64,000 bases of DNA from G963555815 sp965249615 [NCBI: bacterium] (lineage in GTDB: Bacteria; UBA8248; JACPRG01), in contig CBDFMI010000004.1 of NCBI GenBank assembly GCA_965249615.1, positions 1-64,000 of the forward strand, given 5' to 3'. Under the pieces are notes generated by a model. It did not search any database and was not told where the DNA came from. It saw only the letters and a program-made list of their open reading frames with translations. Every line of letters starts with the position of its first letter. Position 1 is the stretch's first letter. The translations under genes and the position numbers were made by a program. Of the stretch, positions 1 through 7,557 are shown piece after piece.

Positions 1-513
1 CCGGAGACCGCCGTGTCCTTGAAAGCCAAATCCACGCTGGCCAGCGGTGATATAGAGATCCGCTCTGCCGTCATTGTTGTAATCGCCCACGGTGCAACCA
101 ATGGCCTTAGTCCCCTTGCCTGTCACTTTGGCAACCGTTGAGACTTCCTCGAATTCAGGGATGCCATCGCCATCCTTGTCCCCTCGGTTGATGTACAGCT
201 TGCTGTCGTGGTCCTGAAAATTCGCAAAGAAGGGTGGGGGGGCGTCAGGCGCGTTGTCGCTGGGAAAGAAAATGTCGTCCCAGCCGTCGGCGTTAAAATC
301 TCCCACACACACCCCGTTGGACATAGTCTCCATGAGCCATGAGGTGCTGGCGTGGTTTAGCGCAGATGAAGCGTTAAGAAACGATTTAATCTTGGCTCGT
401 GAAAGCACCTCTTCCGCTTGTGCCGACGTTGCGGTGTGTCCGTAGACAAAACCCGAAACCCCAATGGCCGCAAGGACCGCGACCATCCAATGACACTTCC
501 CGTGCTTCCTCAT
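1..513 (-). CDS. Exported FG-GAP/VCBS repeat protein, 3' end beyond window
   Basis: The minus-strand frame stays open from an ATG at 513 to the left edge, so the C-terminus is missing. It starts with a hydrophobic Sec-type signal (residues about 9-25). It then shows two calcium-binding-like FG-GAP/VCBS units, VGDFNADGWDDIFF and VGDYNNDGRADLYI, with an acidic GDKDGDGIPEF loop between them. FG-GAP proteins form beta-propellers that are exported or surface-exposed and often take part in adhesion; the role here is unknown. An AGGAGG Shine-Dalgarno lies just upstream of the ATG. Upstream (634-684) are the same palindromes and TTGACA box that precede marR, so the MarR protein may control this gene. 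Confidence 0.75.
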   Translation of the reverse strand, partial: MRKHGKCHWMVAVLAAIGVSGFVYGHTATSAQAEEVLSRAKIKSFLNASSALNHASTSWLMETMSNGVCVGDFNADGWDDIFFPSDNAPDAPPPFFANFQDHDSKLYINRGDKDGDGIPEFEEVSTVAKVTGKGTKAIGCTVGDYNNDGRADLYITAGQRGFGFQGHGGLR

Positions 514-633
514 GACGCCTCCTCAGACGTGTTAACAACCGCAGATGGAGCCATCCGTCTGGCTCCCCCCTTTACCTCTTCCTGTTTTTTTCGTGGCTGT
601 CCCTCCCACTGGTCCGCGCGGCCCCACTTATTT

Positions 634-649
634 ATGAGTATATACCCAT
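634..649. promoter_or_regulatory. Palindromic MarR-type operator 1
   Basis: ATGAGTATATACCCAT is a 16-bp near-perfect inverted repeat; only one position pair is mismatched. A related 16-mer lies at 654-669 and a third overlaps the marR -10 box at 1375-1390. The consensus is close to ATGAGYRTRYACCC. Two copies 20 bp apart (two helical turns) upstream of the FG-GAP gene suggest two MarR dimers on one DNA face. Confidence 0.55.
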
Positions 650-773
650 ATCTATGAGCGTGCACCCCTATTTTTCCCTGTCAAGCTTTTTCCGAATACC
701 CGATGCCTGGCGTACCGCAGCTCTGCTACCTGAATGTAGGCTGATTGACATGCACATGGCCCCCGGCAGCGGC
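645..773. repeat. 129-bp direct repeat, left copy
   Basis: This segment matches 1366-1494 at roughly 80% identity with two small compensating indels. It covers the operator, the TTGACA box, the start-proximal spacer and the last codons of a small membrane protein. The two copies flank marR. Confidence 0.75.
654..669. promoter_or_regulatory. Palindromic MarR-type operator 2
   Basis: ATGAGCGTGCACCCCT shares the ATGAG...ACCC frame and the palindromic core of the operators at 634 and 1375. It overlaps the expected -10 region (657-662) downstream, on the minus strand, of TTGACA at 679-684. Confidence 0.45.
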
Positions 774-917
774 AAGCCGAAAGAAGGAGTGATTGACGTT
801 GAAGTTAGCAGGGAGGACCCGAAGAGGCTTTCTCCTCACGGATCAACGCTTGCCCCCCCTGAGTGAAGATCGACGTCAACACCTATAAAGTGTGTATGCA
901 CTTTTCGAATAAAAAAT

Positions 918-1370
918 TTACTCCCTTTGGGCCATGGACACAGTCTCTGACAACCCCTCCAGAAGCGCCTGCAACCGGTCTTGGCCCAATTCCTTGATGA
1001 TACGGGACTGCGCCTTTTCCCAGACTGGAAACGCTTTTACCAAGGCCTTGTGGCCCCGGGCCGTCAGCGCTACACACCGGGTGCGCCGATCTTTGCCCGA
1101 CGTGATCTTGACCAACCCCTGCTTTTCGAGGGGTTTTAGGTCCCGCGCCAACGTCGACCGGTCCATGACCAACCGCTCAGCCAGCTGGCCGATGGTCTCG
1201 CTGCCGGCCGACGAGATCTCCATAAGAATGCCCAGCTGGGTGCCCCGAAGCCCGATGGGCTGCAAGGCCCCGTCGAAGAGCTGGGTCACCGCGCGGGTTG
1301 CCTTCCGCAGGTTGAAACAGGCGCAATTTTCCCATTTCCTTAGATCTAACTGGTTCGCTCGATTTCCCAT
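918..1370 (-). CDS. MarR-family winged-helix transcriptional regulator
   Basis: This is a roughly 150-residue MarR-family repressor. The N-terminal WENCACFNLRKATRAV stretch and a winged helix-turn-helix follow (TIGQLAERLVMDRSTLARDLKPLEKQGLV, then a wing with DRRTRCVALTARG). Several relatives of this CxCxNLR type respond to oxidants or phenolic compounds, but no ligand can be inferred here. The start is set at ATG 1370: a TTGACA (1400-1405) and TATGCT (1378-1383) promoter with a 16-bp spacer would place the first transcribed base on that ATG, giving a leaderless mRNA. An upstream in-frame ATG (1382) would lie inside the -10 box. The operator at 1375-1390 predicts autorepression. Confidence 0.85.
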   Translation of the reverse strand: MGNRANQLDLRKWENCACFNLRKATRAVTQLFDGALQPIGLRGTQLGILMEISSAGSETIGQLAERLVMDRSTLARDLKPLEKQGLVKITSGKDRRTRCVALTARGHKALVKAFPVWEKAQSRIIKELGQDRLQALLEGLSETVSMAQRE

Positions 1371-1374
1371 ATCT

Positions 1375-1390
1375 ATGAGCATATACCCCC
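1375..1390. promoter_or_regulatory. Operator overlapping the marR -10 box
   Basis: ATGAGCATATACCCCC belongs to the same motif family as 634-649 and 654-669. It covers the TATGCT -10 element of the marR promoter, so repressor binding would block RNA polymerase. Confidence 0.5.
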
Positions 1391-1405
1391 ATTTTTCCCT
1401 GTCAA
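1378..1405 (-). promoter_or_regulatory. marR promoter giving a probable leaderless transcript
   Basis: On the minus strand TTGACA (1400-1405) is followed after 16 bp by TATGCT (1378-1383) and then seven bases to ATG 1370. There is no good ribosome-binding site in front of that ATG. Confidence 0.55.
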
Positions 1406-1446
1406 GCGTTTTTCAACGCGCTATGTCTAGCGTACCGCAGCTTCCG

Positions 1447-1554
1447 CTACCTGGACGGAGACTGATTGACGTGCACATGGCCCCCGGCAACGGCTCCCAC
1501 GGCCACAAGAAGGGTAAGGCCCAGGGTGGCGGTGAAGAGCATCAGGCCGTTCAT
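1447..1554 (-). CDS. Very small single-span membrane protein or gene remnant
   Basis: A 35-residue ORF starts at ATG 1554 with one strong hydrophobic helix (residues 4-23, LMLFTATLGLTLLVAVGAVA) and a short tail GGHVHVNQSPSR. The frame is open further upstream to about 1710 and would add a charged, helical segment (LQKAQAFDVEDEGLRSAVREL and ERKKRRIV) ahead of the membrane helix, but no start codon is seen there. It could be a shortened, decayed membrane protein. Its last codons are duplicated in the left repeat (726-770). Confidence 0.4.
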   Translation of the reverse strand: MNGLMLFTATLGLTLLVAVGAVAGGHVHVNQSPSR

Positions 1555-1755
1555 AAAACCTGAGACAATTCTCCGCTTTTTCCGCTCCTTCGCATCGGCG
1601 ATTACCCGACGAAGCTCGCGGACCGCGGAGCGAAGCCCCTCGTCCTCAACATCGAAGGCCTGAGCCTTCTGGAGGACCTGCCGGGGACTGCTAACGAGAT
1701 GATCTGAAGGTCAGCGTTTGGCTGTAAAGGAAGTGATCAGCCGTGAAACAGGATG

Positions 1756-2664
1756 TCACCTGGGGCGTGGGTGTTCTTCGGCGTCCCAGAAGGCCCGGCA
1801 GGTGTTGGTGTGGATCTCCACCGTATCCTCCGGGTTGATGGCATAGCCGCCCCCGAGGAGCCCCGCGATGGGAATCTCTCTCTCGGAGCAAGCGCGGACG
1901 ATGAATTGGTCCCGCTCGAGGAGGCCCTCCTTGGTGAGTCGAAGGGCGCCAAGCTTGTCCTCTTGGTAAGGGTCGGCCCCGGCCTGGTAGACGACGAGTT
2001 CGGGTCGGTGGTTATCCAGGATTTCCGGGACAGCGCGGCGGATGTGGTCGAGATAGGTCGAGTCTTTAGTGAAGGTGTCGAGGCCGATGTCGAGGTCGCT
2101 CTTCTCCTTGTGAGGGTAAAGGTGTTCTTGGTGGATGGAGAAGGTGAAGACGTTCGGGTCGTCGGCGAAGATGACGGCGGTGCCGTTTCCCTGGTGGAGA
2201 TCGCAGTCGATGACGACGGCCCGTTTGACCGGGCCCTTTTTCTGGACGCTCCGGATCCCAATGGCGATGTCGTTGAGGTAGCAGAACCCTTCGGCCCGGT
2301 CGGCAAAGCAGTGGTGAAACCCACCTGTGAAGTTGATGGCCCGGCCCTCCTCAAGGGCTTTTCGACACGCCAGGATGGAGCCCCCCGTCTGAAGGAGGAC
2401 TGCATCCACGATCTCTTTTGAGATGGGGAGCTCGGAGGGCACCGTCCGGTGGGTGTGACGATAGCTCAGGAGGTCATTCACGTACCCCTCGGTGTGGACG
2501 AGGAGTATTTCCTCTTGTGAGGCGGGTTCCGGGGTGACGAAAAATTCAGGGGGGATATTGCTCTCTCTTTGGAACCGCTCGTAGGTCTTCCCGTACTTTC
2601 GGGTCTGAAGGACGTGTCGCCCGACGTCAGAGTAATAATCGGGGTGATAGATGAAGGTCGCCAT
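1756..2664 (-). CDS. Histone deacetylase / AcuC / acetylpolyamine amidohydrolase family
   Basis: A 302-residue arginase/deacetylase-fold zinc hydrolase that removes acyl groups from lysine or polyamines. The signature is complete: the catalytic His pair GGFHHCF (His117-118), the DCDLHQGNGT metal site (Asp155 and His157) and the third metal ligand in QAGADP (Asp231), plus a glycine-rich LLGGGYA near the C-terminus. The length is typical of bacterial class II-like members. It lies 35 bp downstream of the nitroreductase on the same strand and probably ends that operon. The substrate (acetyl-CoA synthetase, polyamine or other) cannot be read from sequence. Confidence 0.9.
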   Translation of the reverse strand: MATFIYHPDYYSDVGRHVLQTRKYGKTYERFQRESNIPPEFFVTPEPASQEEILLVHTEGYVNDLLSYRHTHRTVPSELPISKEIVDAVLLQTGGSILACRKALEEGRAINFTGGFHHCFADRAEGFCYLNDIAIGIRSVQKKGPVKRAVVIDCDLHQGNGTAVIFADDPNVFTFSIHQEHLYPHKEKSDLDIGLDTFTKDSTYLDHIRRAVPEILDNHRPELVVYQAGADPYQEDKLGALRLTKEGLLERDQFIVRACSEREIPIAGLLGGGYAINPEDTVEIHTNTCRAFWDAEEHPRPR

Positions 2665-2699
2665 TGGGGCGGTCTGGGTTTCTCAAAAAAGGTTTGGGC

Positions 2700-3212
2700 T
2701 CAAGCTTGCGGATAGGGCCTTCCGAATTTTTCGAGGTGGGCCACCTCGGCGAGGCCCTTCCGATCCTTATTGCCCTTGGCTCGGGGCGCTTCAGGATAGC
2801 CAAAGGGGAGGACTGTGATGAGCTCCATCTCGGCCGGGATGCCCAGGAGCTCCTTGATGGCGTCGCGGTCAAGACCACTTACCCAACAGCTCCCGATCCC
2901 TTCCGCCCAGGCCGCGAGGACCATGTTCTGCGCGGCCCGGGTCGCGTCCCCCAGGGGCATCTTTGAGCCGGAGATGGCGACGGCAACAGCGAGGGGGGCG
3001 TCGGCGATGTAGGGACCCGATGAGGCGAGGGCCCCTATTCGCTTGAGCGTTTCCCGGTCCCCGATCACGATGAAGTGCCAGGGTTGGCGATTTCGCTGGC
3101 TTGGCGCCAACCTTCCCGCCTCTAGAATCTTCCGCACGGAGGCGTCGGGAAGCGGATCAGGGCGAAATTCCCGGACCTCTCGGCGCCTTCGGATGCATTC
3201 GTGGACGTTCAT
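2700..3212 (-). CDS. Nitroreductase-family FMN oxidoreductase
   Basis: 170 residues of the FMN-dependent nitroreductase fold. It opens with CIRRRREVREFRPDPLPD and the RLAPSQRNRQPWHFIV flavin-binding segment; a central AAQNMVLAAWAEGIGSCWVSG and a C-terminal PFGYPEA follow, all standard for the family. Such enzymes reduce nitro compounds, quinones or flavins with NAD(P)H. The start is seven bases downstream of the TPR gene stop, so the two are co-transcribed. The nearby F420:NADP oxidoreductase gene makes a link to deazaflavin metabolism conceivable (the FbiB C-terminal domain has this fold), but that is inference. Confidence 0.88.
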   Translation of the reverse strand: MNVHECIRRRREVREFRPDPLPDASVRKILEAGRLAPSQRNRQPWHFIVIGDRETLKRIGALASSGPYIADAPLAVAVAISGSKMPLGDATRAAQNMVLAAWAEGIGSCWVSGLDRDAIKELLGIPAEMELITVLPFGYPEAPRAKGNKDRKGLAEVAHLEKFGRPYPQA

Positions 3213-3219
3213 GCCGTCT

Positions 3220-3861
3220 CTAAAGCTCGATGCGTTTTCCTCGAAGGCGCTTCTCGATCGTCTCGATGTAGGCCTTGTTGGACTCGGAGTGGGGAAGTAT
3301 CTCCTGTGTCCGCTTGAACATCTCCAGGGCCTTGGGGAGGTTGTCCAGTCGGATGTAGTTCAGCCCTTCCCCGGAGAGGGCCCCGAAGTGATGGGGGTTG
3401 AGCGCAAGGGTGGCTTCGCAGTCGGCGATGGAGTGCTCATATTCCCCCGCCAGGTAGAGGGCCGTCGCCCGCTTGTTGTAGCCCTCGGCGAACTCGGGAT
3501 CCCGCTCGATGACCTGGGTGAAGGCCTTGATAGCGCTCTGAAGGTCACCCGCGTTCATCAGCCGAATCCCCTGCTGGAGCATGCGGTCAGTATCTTCGTC
3601 GCCCGAGCGATGCCAGATCTTCCACAGGGAGGACTCGGCCTGTACGCGCACCGGATGATCGGTGTCCCTCAAGGTCTCAACAAGGGGTTTGATGGCCGAG
3701 GCGTCTCCGATCTCGCCCAGGCGCACGGCCGCCCTGTAGCGGGCCTCGGCGCCCCCCTCTCTCAGCGCCTTTAGGGATTCCTCTATCCCTGATCCCCCAG
3801 CCGCGCTCACCCCGGCGGCCAAGACCATGAAGAAGGCCATCGCTTTCGTCATCCCCCTCAT
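3220..3861 (-). CDS. Exported HEAT/TPR repeat protein
   Basis: A 213-residue protein with a signal peptide (MVLAAGVSAAGG around residues 12-23). A HEAT-like segment follows (YRAAVRLGEIGDASAIKPLV, about 41-60), then about three tetratricopeptide units (LQSAIKAFTQVIERDPEFAEGY and the next two) to the C-terminus. TPR modules mediate protein-protein contacts; the partner is unknown. The ATG overlaps the stop of the F420:NADP oxidoreductase gene by one base (TAATG), implying translational coupling. An alternative start three codons in (MTKAMAFF) is equally good. Confidence 0.7.
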   Translation of the reverse strand: MRGMTKAMAFFMVLAAGVSAAGGSGIEESLKALREGGAEARYRAAVRLGEIGDASAIKPLVETLRDTDHPVRVQAESSLWKIWHRSGDEDTDRMLQQGIRLMNAGDLQSAIKAFTQVIERDPEFAEGYNKRATALYLAGEYEHSIADCEATLALNPHHFGALSGEGLNYIRLDNLPKALEMFKRTQEILPHSESNKAYIETIEKRLRGKRIEL

Positions 3862-4538
3862 TATCGCCCGGTTCTCCTTTTTCTGGAATCATCGATCTCC
3901 GTTATCTGGATCCCCACCGACTTCGTCCCATAAACGTGATTGAGGTGAAGGAGGAGGACAGTGAGGCCCTCTATGTGCCGCGCGTTTGTCAGGGGTCCTG
4001 CGTCCAGCCCCCGAAACCCCAGCTTTCCGGTCAAATAGAGGGCGGCCTCCTTCGCCGGAGGATCATCGCCGCAGACCAGAACGTCTCCCTCCAGGGGTTT
4101 GGGCCAACGGTTCAGCCCGTGGGCCGAGACATTTTGAAAGGCCGCCGCCAGAGGGATTTCTGTCCCAAGGATGGCTCGAGCTTCCTCAGCCGCAGACCCC
4201 TCGGGGGGCGGTACGTGGGCTGGGGGAAATCCTGGGCCAAGGGGGATGGCCACATCGATGACGATTTTTTTCTGAAGCCGGGGGGCAAGACGGGTGAGAA
4301 GGGAACGATGGCCTTCAAAGTGGACGCTCACGACGATGACCTCGGCGACCTCGGCCACTTCCTCATTGGTGCCGCCTCGAAGGAGATCCTGACCCAAGCG
4401 GGCGTTCAACTCGGCGACAGTCGCCTGTGCCCTCTCCGCCTGCCGGGAGCCAATGAGGACCTCCTCTCCGGCTGGTGCCCAGTGAAGGGCCAGGCCTTTT
4501 CCCTCGGGGCCCGTGCCGCCAAAGATCGCAACCCTCAT
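3861..4538 (-). CDS. npdG: F420-dependent NADP oxidoreductase (NADPH:F420)
   Basis: A 225-residue NpdG-type protein that transfers hydride between reduced coenzyme F420 and NADP+. The N-terminal Rossmann motif is IFGGTGPEGKGLA (residues 5-17) with IGSRQAERA as the NADP 2'-phosphate-binding loop; the C-terminal half ends VYGTKSVGIQITEID, typical of the family. The start at ATG 4538 is fixed by AGGAGG nine bases upstream; the open frame continues upstream without homology. It heads the minus-strand run npdG, TPR, nitroreductase, deacetylase. No F420 biosynthesis gene is visible in this window. Confidence 0.85.
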   Translation of the reverse strand: MRVAIFGGTGPEGKGLALHWAPAGEEVLIGSRQAERAQATVAELNARLGQDLLRGGTNEEVAEVAEVIVVSVHFEGHRSLLTRLAPRLQKKIVIDVAIPLGPGFPPAHVPPPEGSAAEEARAILGTEIPLAAAFQNVSAHGLNRWPKPLEGDVLVCGDDPPAKEAALYLTGKLGFRGLDAGPLTNARHIEGLTVLLLHLNHVYGTKSVGIQITEIDDSRKRRTGR

Positions 4539-4731
4539 GCACCCTCCTGGAGAAGCGAACGCCTTCCCCCTTATATCACCCCTTTTTGGGTTTGGCAAAA
4601 GGCGGCGAGCGCTCTCCAAGAGGCCGGGGGCGTAAAGGGCGTAGGATTGACAGTTTCTTAGGGTTATGGCTAGATGGTCCCGCCAGTTAAATAAGAGTTG
4701 CAATCTGTTTTGAAGGGAAGGATTTCAGGGT

Positions 4732-6027
4732 TTGAATCTTTTAAGGCGCATCAAGCGTAAAGAAATCAAGGCCGGCGTCATCGGGGTGGGCTATGTGGGC
4801 CTTCCCCTGGCCGTTGAGTACGCCCGAGGGGGTTATCGAGTGACTGGGATCGATGTGGACGCCCCCAAAGTCGGAAAGATCAACCGGGGAGAAAGCTATA
4901 TCCCCGATGTCACGTCCCGGGAGCTTCGACAACTGGTGAGTGCCGGCCGCCTTCATGCGACGGACCGGTTTGATGCCTTGTCAGAGCTGGACACCATCAA
5001 CATCTGCGTCCCCACCCCGCTTCGAAAGACCAAAGACCCTGATCTCTCTTTTATCGTCTCCGCTGTGGAACAGGTGCGAAACAATCTACACACGGGTCAG
5101 TTGGTCATCCTGGAGAGTACGACCTATCCCGGGACGACGGAGGAGATCGTCCTCCCGCTCCTTCAAGAGAGCGGACTGCGGGTGGGCAAGGATTTCTGGC
5201 TGGCTTTCTCTCCGGAGCGGCTGGACCCGGGAAACCGGGAATATACCACCCGTAACATCCCCAAGGTGGTGGGCGGCATCACCCCTGCCTGCGCTGAGAT
5301 GGCCGCCGCCCTCTACAAAGGCTGCATCGAATCCGTGGTCTGTGTCTCCTCGACCCGCGTGGCTGAGATGGTGAAACTCCTTGAGAACACTTTTAGGAGC
5401 GTCAACATCGGCCTCGTCAATGAGATGACCCTCCTCTGCCATCGGTTGAACATCGATGTCTGGGAGGTCATTGAGGCGGCCAAGACCAAGCCCTTTGGCT
5501 TTATGGCCTTCTATCCTGGTCCGGGCCTGGGGGGCCACTGTCTTCCCGTCGATCCCATCTATCTCTCCTGGAAGGCCCGGATGAACGGCTTTGAGGCTCG
5601 CTTCATCGAGCTGGCCGGGATGACCAATTCCATGATGCCCCGGTTCGTGGTGGAGAAGGTGGCAGACGCCCTCAACACCGGTGGGAAGAGCATCCGGGGC
5701 TCCCGCATCCACGCCCTCGGGGTCGCCTACAAGAAAAACACAGGGGATGTTCGAGAGTCTCCCGCCCTTGACGTCCTGAGCCTCCTTCATGAAAAGGGTG
5801 CGAACCTCTCCTATAGCGATCGTTATATCCGTCGAGTCTCGGTCGGGTCCCTCGCTCTTAAGGCCATCGAGCCCGGGCCTCAGGTCCTTCGCCGGTCCGA
5901 CTGTGTGGTCCTTCTGACGGACCACGACTATTTCCGAAAGAAGGACATCGTCCGGTACTCCCGGCTTATCCTGGACACCCGAAACGCCTTTCAGGGCTTT
6001 AAAGGCCTCAAGGTCATCAAGCTTTGA
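4732..6027 (+). CDS. Nucleotide-sugar (UDP-GlcNAc/UDP-Glc type) 6-dehydrogenase
   Basis: 431 residues, an NAD-dependent UDP-sugar C6 dehydrogenase of the WbpA/WecC group that makes a uronic acid nucleotide for surface polysaccharide. Evidence: GVIGVGYVGLP (15-25) Rossmann motif, the VPTP loop at 93-96, FSPERLDPGN at 159-168, and the catalytic Cys270 in GPGLGGHCLPVDP. The C-terminal UDP-binding domain is present. Start is TTG 4732, following a CAGGG. It lies 52 bp ahead of an epimerase gene on the same strand, and together they would make a UDP-uronate or UDP-GalNAcA-like precursor. The exact substrate is not decided. Confidence 0.85.
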   Translation: MNLLRRIKRKEIKAGVIGVGYVGLPLAVEYARGGYRVTGIDVDAPKVGKINRGESYIPDVTSRELRQLVSAGRLHATDRFDALSELDTINICVPTPLRKTKDPDLSFIVSAVEQVRNNLHTGQLVILESTTYPGTTEEIVLPLLQESGLRVGKDFWLAFSPERLDPGNREYTTRNIPKVVGGITPACAEMAAALYKGCIESVVCVSSTRVAEMVKLLENTFRSVNIGLVNEMTLLCHRLNIDVWEVIEAAKTKPFGFMAFYPGPGLGGHCLPVDPIYLSWKARMNGFEARFIELAGMTNSMMPRFVVEKVADALNTGGKSIRGSRIHALGVAYKKNTGDVRESPALDVLSLLHEKGANLSYSDRYIRRVSVGSLALKAIEPGPQVLRRSDCVVLLTDHDYFRKKDIVRYSRLILDTRNAFQGFKGLKVIKL

Positions 6028-6079
6028 TCCCCCAAATCGCATTCCCTTCTCTGTCCCTTGACGAGGTTTCCGGCCTCTT

Positions 6080-7030
6080 TTGTCCGAGGTCGTGCGCTAC
6101 CTTGTGACCGGTGGGGCCGGCTTCATCGGTTCTCATCTGGTCTTCAGGTTGGTGGAACGAGGAGAATCCGTCCGGGTCTTGGATGACCTTTCTACGGGCC
6201 GGATGGAGAATCTCACTCAGGTTCTGGAGACAGTCGAATGGGTCAAGGGCGATATCCGGGATCCGGCCTCTGTCCTGGACGCCGCCCAGGGGGTAGATGT
6301 CATCCTCCACCACGCCGCCCTTCCCTCGGTCCAGCGCTCCACTGAGCGCCCTCAAGAGACAAACGCCGTCAACGTCCTCGGCTCGCTGAATGTCCTGGAG
6401 GCGGCCCGAAAGTGTGGGGTCCGTCGGGTGGTCTACGCGGCCTCCTCTTCCGTTTACGGGGACTCCGAAGCCCTGCCCAAGGGGGAGGGCCTCCCCTCCC
6501 GTCCCCTCTCTCCCTACGCGGCTTCTAAGGCGGCGGGGGAGATGTACTGCACGGCCTACTATCGAACCTTTGGTCTGGAGACGGTAAGCCTTCGCTACTT
6601 CAACGTCTTTGGTCCCCGCCAGGACCCCCTTTCTCCCTATGCGGCCGTCGTCCCCCGCTTCATCCAAGCCCTCTTGAGTGGCCAGTCCCCGACCATCTTC
6701 GGGGATGGAGAACAGACCCGCGATTTCACCTATGTGGGCAATGCCGTCGAAGCCTGCCTGAAGACCGTCGAGGCCCCCGACGCAGCGGGGGAGGTCTTCA
6801 ACGTGGCCTGCGGAGCGCGCTCCTCCGTGAATCAGCTCCTGGCTCACCTGAATACAATTATGGGGTCCACCACCCCCGCCGCGTATGTTGAGGCTCGACC
6901 CGGAGATGTAAAACACTCTCAGGCTGATATTACGAAGGCAAAACGGGTCCTGGGCTATGAGCCGAAGGTGGATCTCCTCTCGGGTCTCAGGCAAACTGTC
7001 GAATGGTTTTGCAGCAAAGCAGCGGGTTGA
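6080..7030 (+). CDS. NAD-dependent nucleotide-sugar epimerase (WbpP/GalE-like SDR)
   Basis: 316 residues, an extended short-chain dehydrogenase that epimerises a UDP-hexose or UDP-uronate at C4. It has GGAGFIGSH (11-19), the DDLSTGRMENL nucleotide loop, SSSVYGD (122-128), the catalytic SPYAASK pair Tyr146/Lys150 and RYFNVFGPRQDP typical of UDP-sugar epimerases. The start is TTG 6080; GTG 6092, directly after GAGGT, is an alternative. It is co-directional with the 6-dehydrogenase and ends before the rplM promoter. Confidence 0.85.
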   Translation: MSEVVRYLVTGGAGFIGSHLVFRLVERGESVRVLDDLSTGRMENLTQVLETVEWVKGDIRDPASVLDAAQGVDVILHHAALPSVQRSTERPQETNAVNVLGSLNVLEAARKCGVRRVVYAASSSVYGDSEALPKGEGLPSRPLSPYAASKAAGEMYCTAYYRTFGLETVSLRYFNVFGPRQDPLSPYAAVVPRFIQALLSGQSPTIFGDGEQTRDFTYVGNAVEACLKTVEAPDAAGEVFNVACGARSSVNQLLAHLNTIMGSTTPAAYVEARPGDVKHSQADITKAKRVLGYEPKVDLLSGLRQTVEWFCSKAAG

Positions 7031-7045
7031 AAGGCCCCTTTGGCC

Positions 7046-7073
7046 TTGACAAGCCAGGGGGGGGTGCTAAATT
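7046..7073 (+). promoter_or_regulatory. rplM-rpsI promoter
   Basis: TTGACA (7046-7051), a 16-bp spacer and TAAATT (7068-7073) lie about 34 bp upstream of the rplM ATG. This would start transcription of the ribosomal protein/arginine run at about 7080. Confidence 0.65.
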
Positions 7074-7106
7074 CCTCGTTTACACTGGAGTGGGGTTTTT
7101 TGCGCC

Positions 7107-7547
7107 ATGTCTCAGAAGACGGTATTTCTTCGAAAAGAGGACGCCGAAAAGGAGCGAAGGTGGTTCCTTGTCGACGCTGAAGGCCACATCCTGGGGCGCC
7201 TTGCGAGCCAGGTTGCCAGCGTGCTGCGTGGAAAGCACAAGGCGATCTTCACGCCCCATGTGGACGGAGGAGACCACGTCATCGTCATCAATGCCCAGGG
7301 GGTGGTTCTCACAGGCCGAAAACTCAAGGACAAGGTCTATTATCGGCATACGGGCTATCCGAGCGGGATACGGGAGACGCCGGCCGAAAAGATGATGAAG
7401 ACTCATCCTGAACGGATCATCGAGATAGCCGTTCGGGGAATGCTCCCAAAGAACCGTCTTGGGCGGGAGATGCTGAAGAAGCTCAAGGTGTACCGGGGTG
7501 GCGATCACCCCCACGAGGCCCAGCGGCCCGAGCCCCTGGACCTTTGA
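7107..7547 (+). CDS. rplM: 50S ribosomal protein L13
   Basis: 146 residues, the usual bacterial L13 length. Diagnostic segments are [16 protein letters not shown], the Lys/Arg-rich [14 protein letters not shown], the [13 protein letters not shown] loop and [23 protein letters not shown]13 binds 23S rRNA early in 50S assembly. A GGAGTGGGG precedes the ATG. It is followed by rpsI after 10 bp, the conserved L13-S9 pair. Confidence 0.97.
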   Translation: MSQKTVFLRKEDAEKERRWFLVDAEGHILGRLASQVASVLRGKHKAIFTPHVDGGDHVIVINAQGVVLTGRKLKDKVYYRHTGYPSGIRETPAEKMMKTHPERIIEIAVRGMLPKNRLGREMLKKLKVYRGGDHPHEAQRPEPLDL

Positions 7548-7557
7548 GAGGGAGGCG

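Larger units (their letters stand above)
514..917. other. Intergenic control region between marR and the FG-GAP gene
   Basis: No intact gene is seen here. On the minus strand it carries a promoter-like TTGACA (679-684) and two operator-like palindromes, followed by a degenerate tail of the small membrane ORF found intact at 1447-1554: the frame ending at TAG 726-728 reads GGHVHVNQPTFR. The segment 645-773 is the left copy of the 129-bp repeat described separately. Confidence 0.6.
1366..1494. repeat. 129-bp direct repeat, right copy
   Basis: Partner of 645-773. It includes the marR promoter/operator and the C-terminal codons of the small ORF at 1447-1554. Confidence 0.75.
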
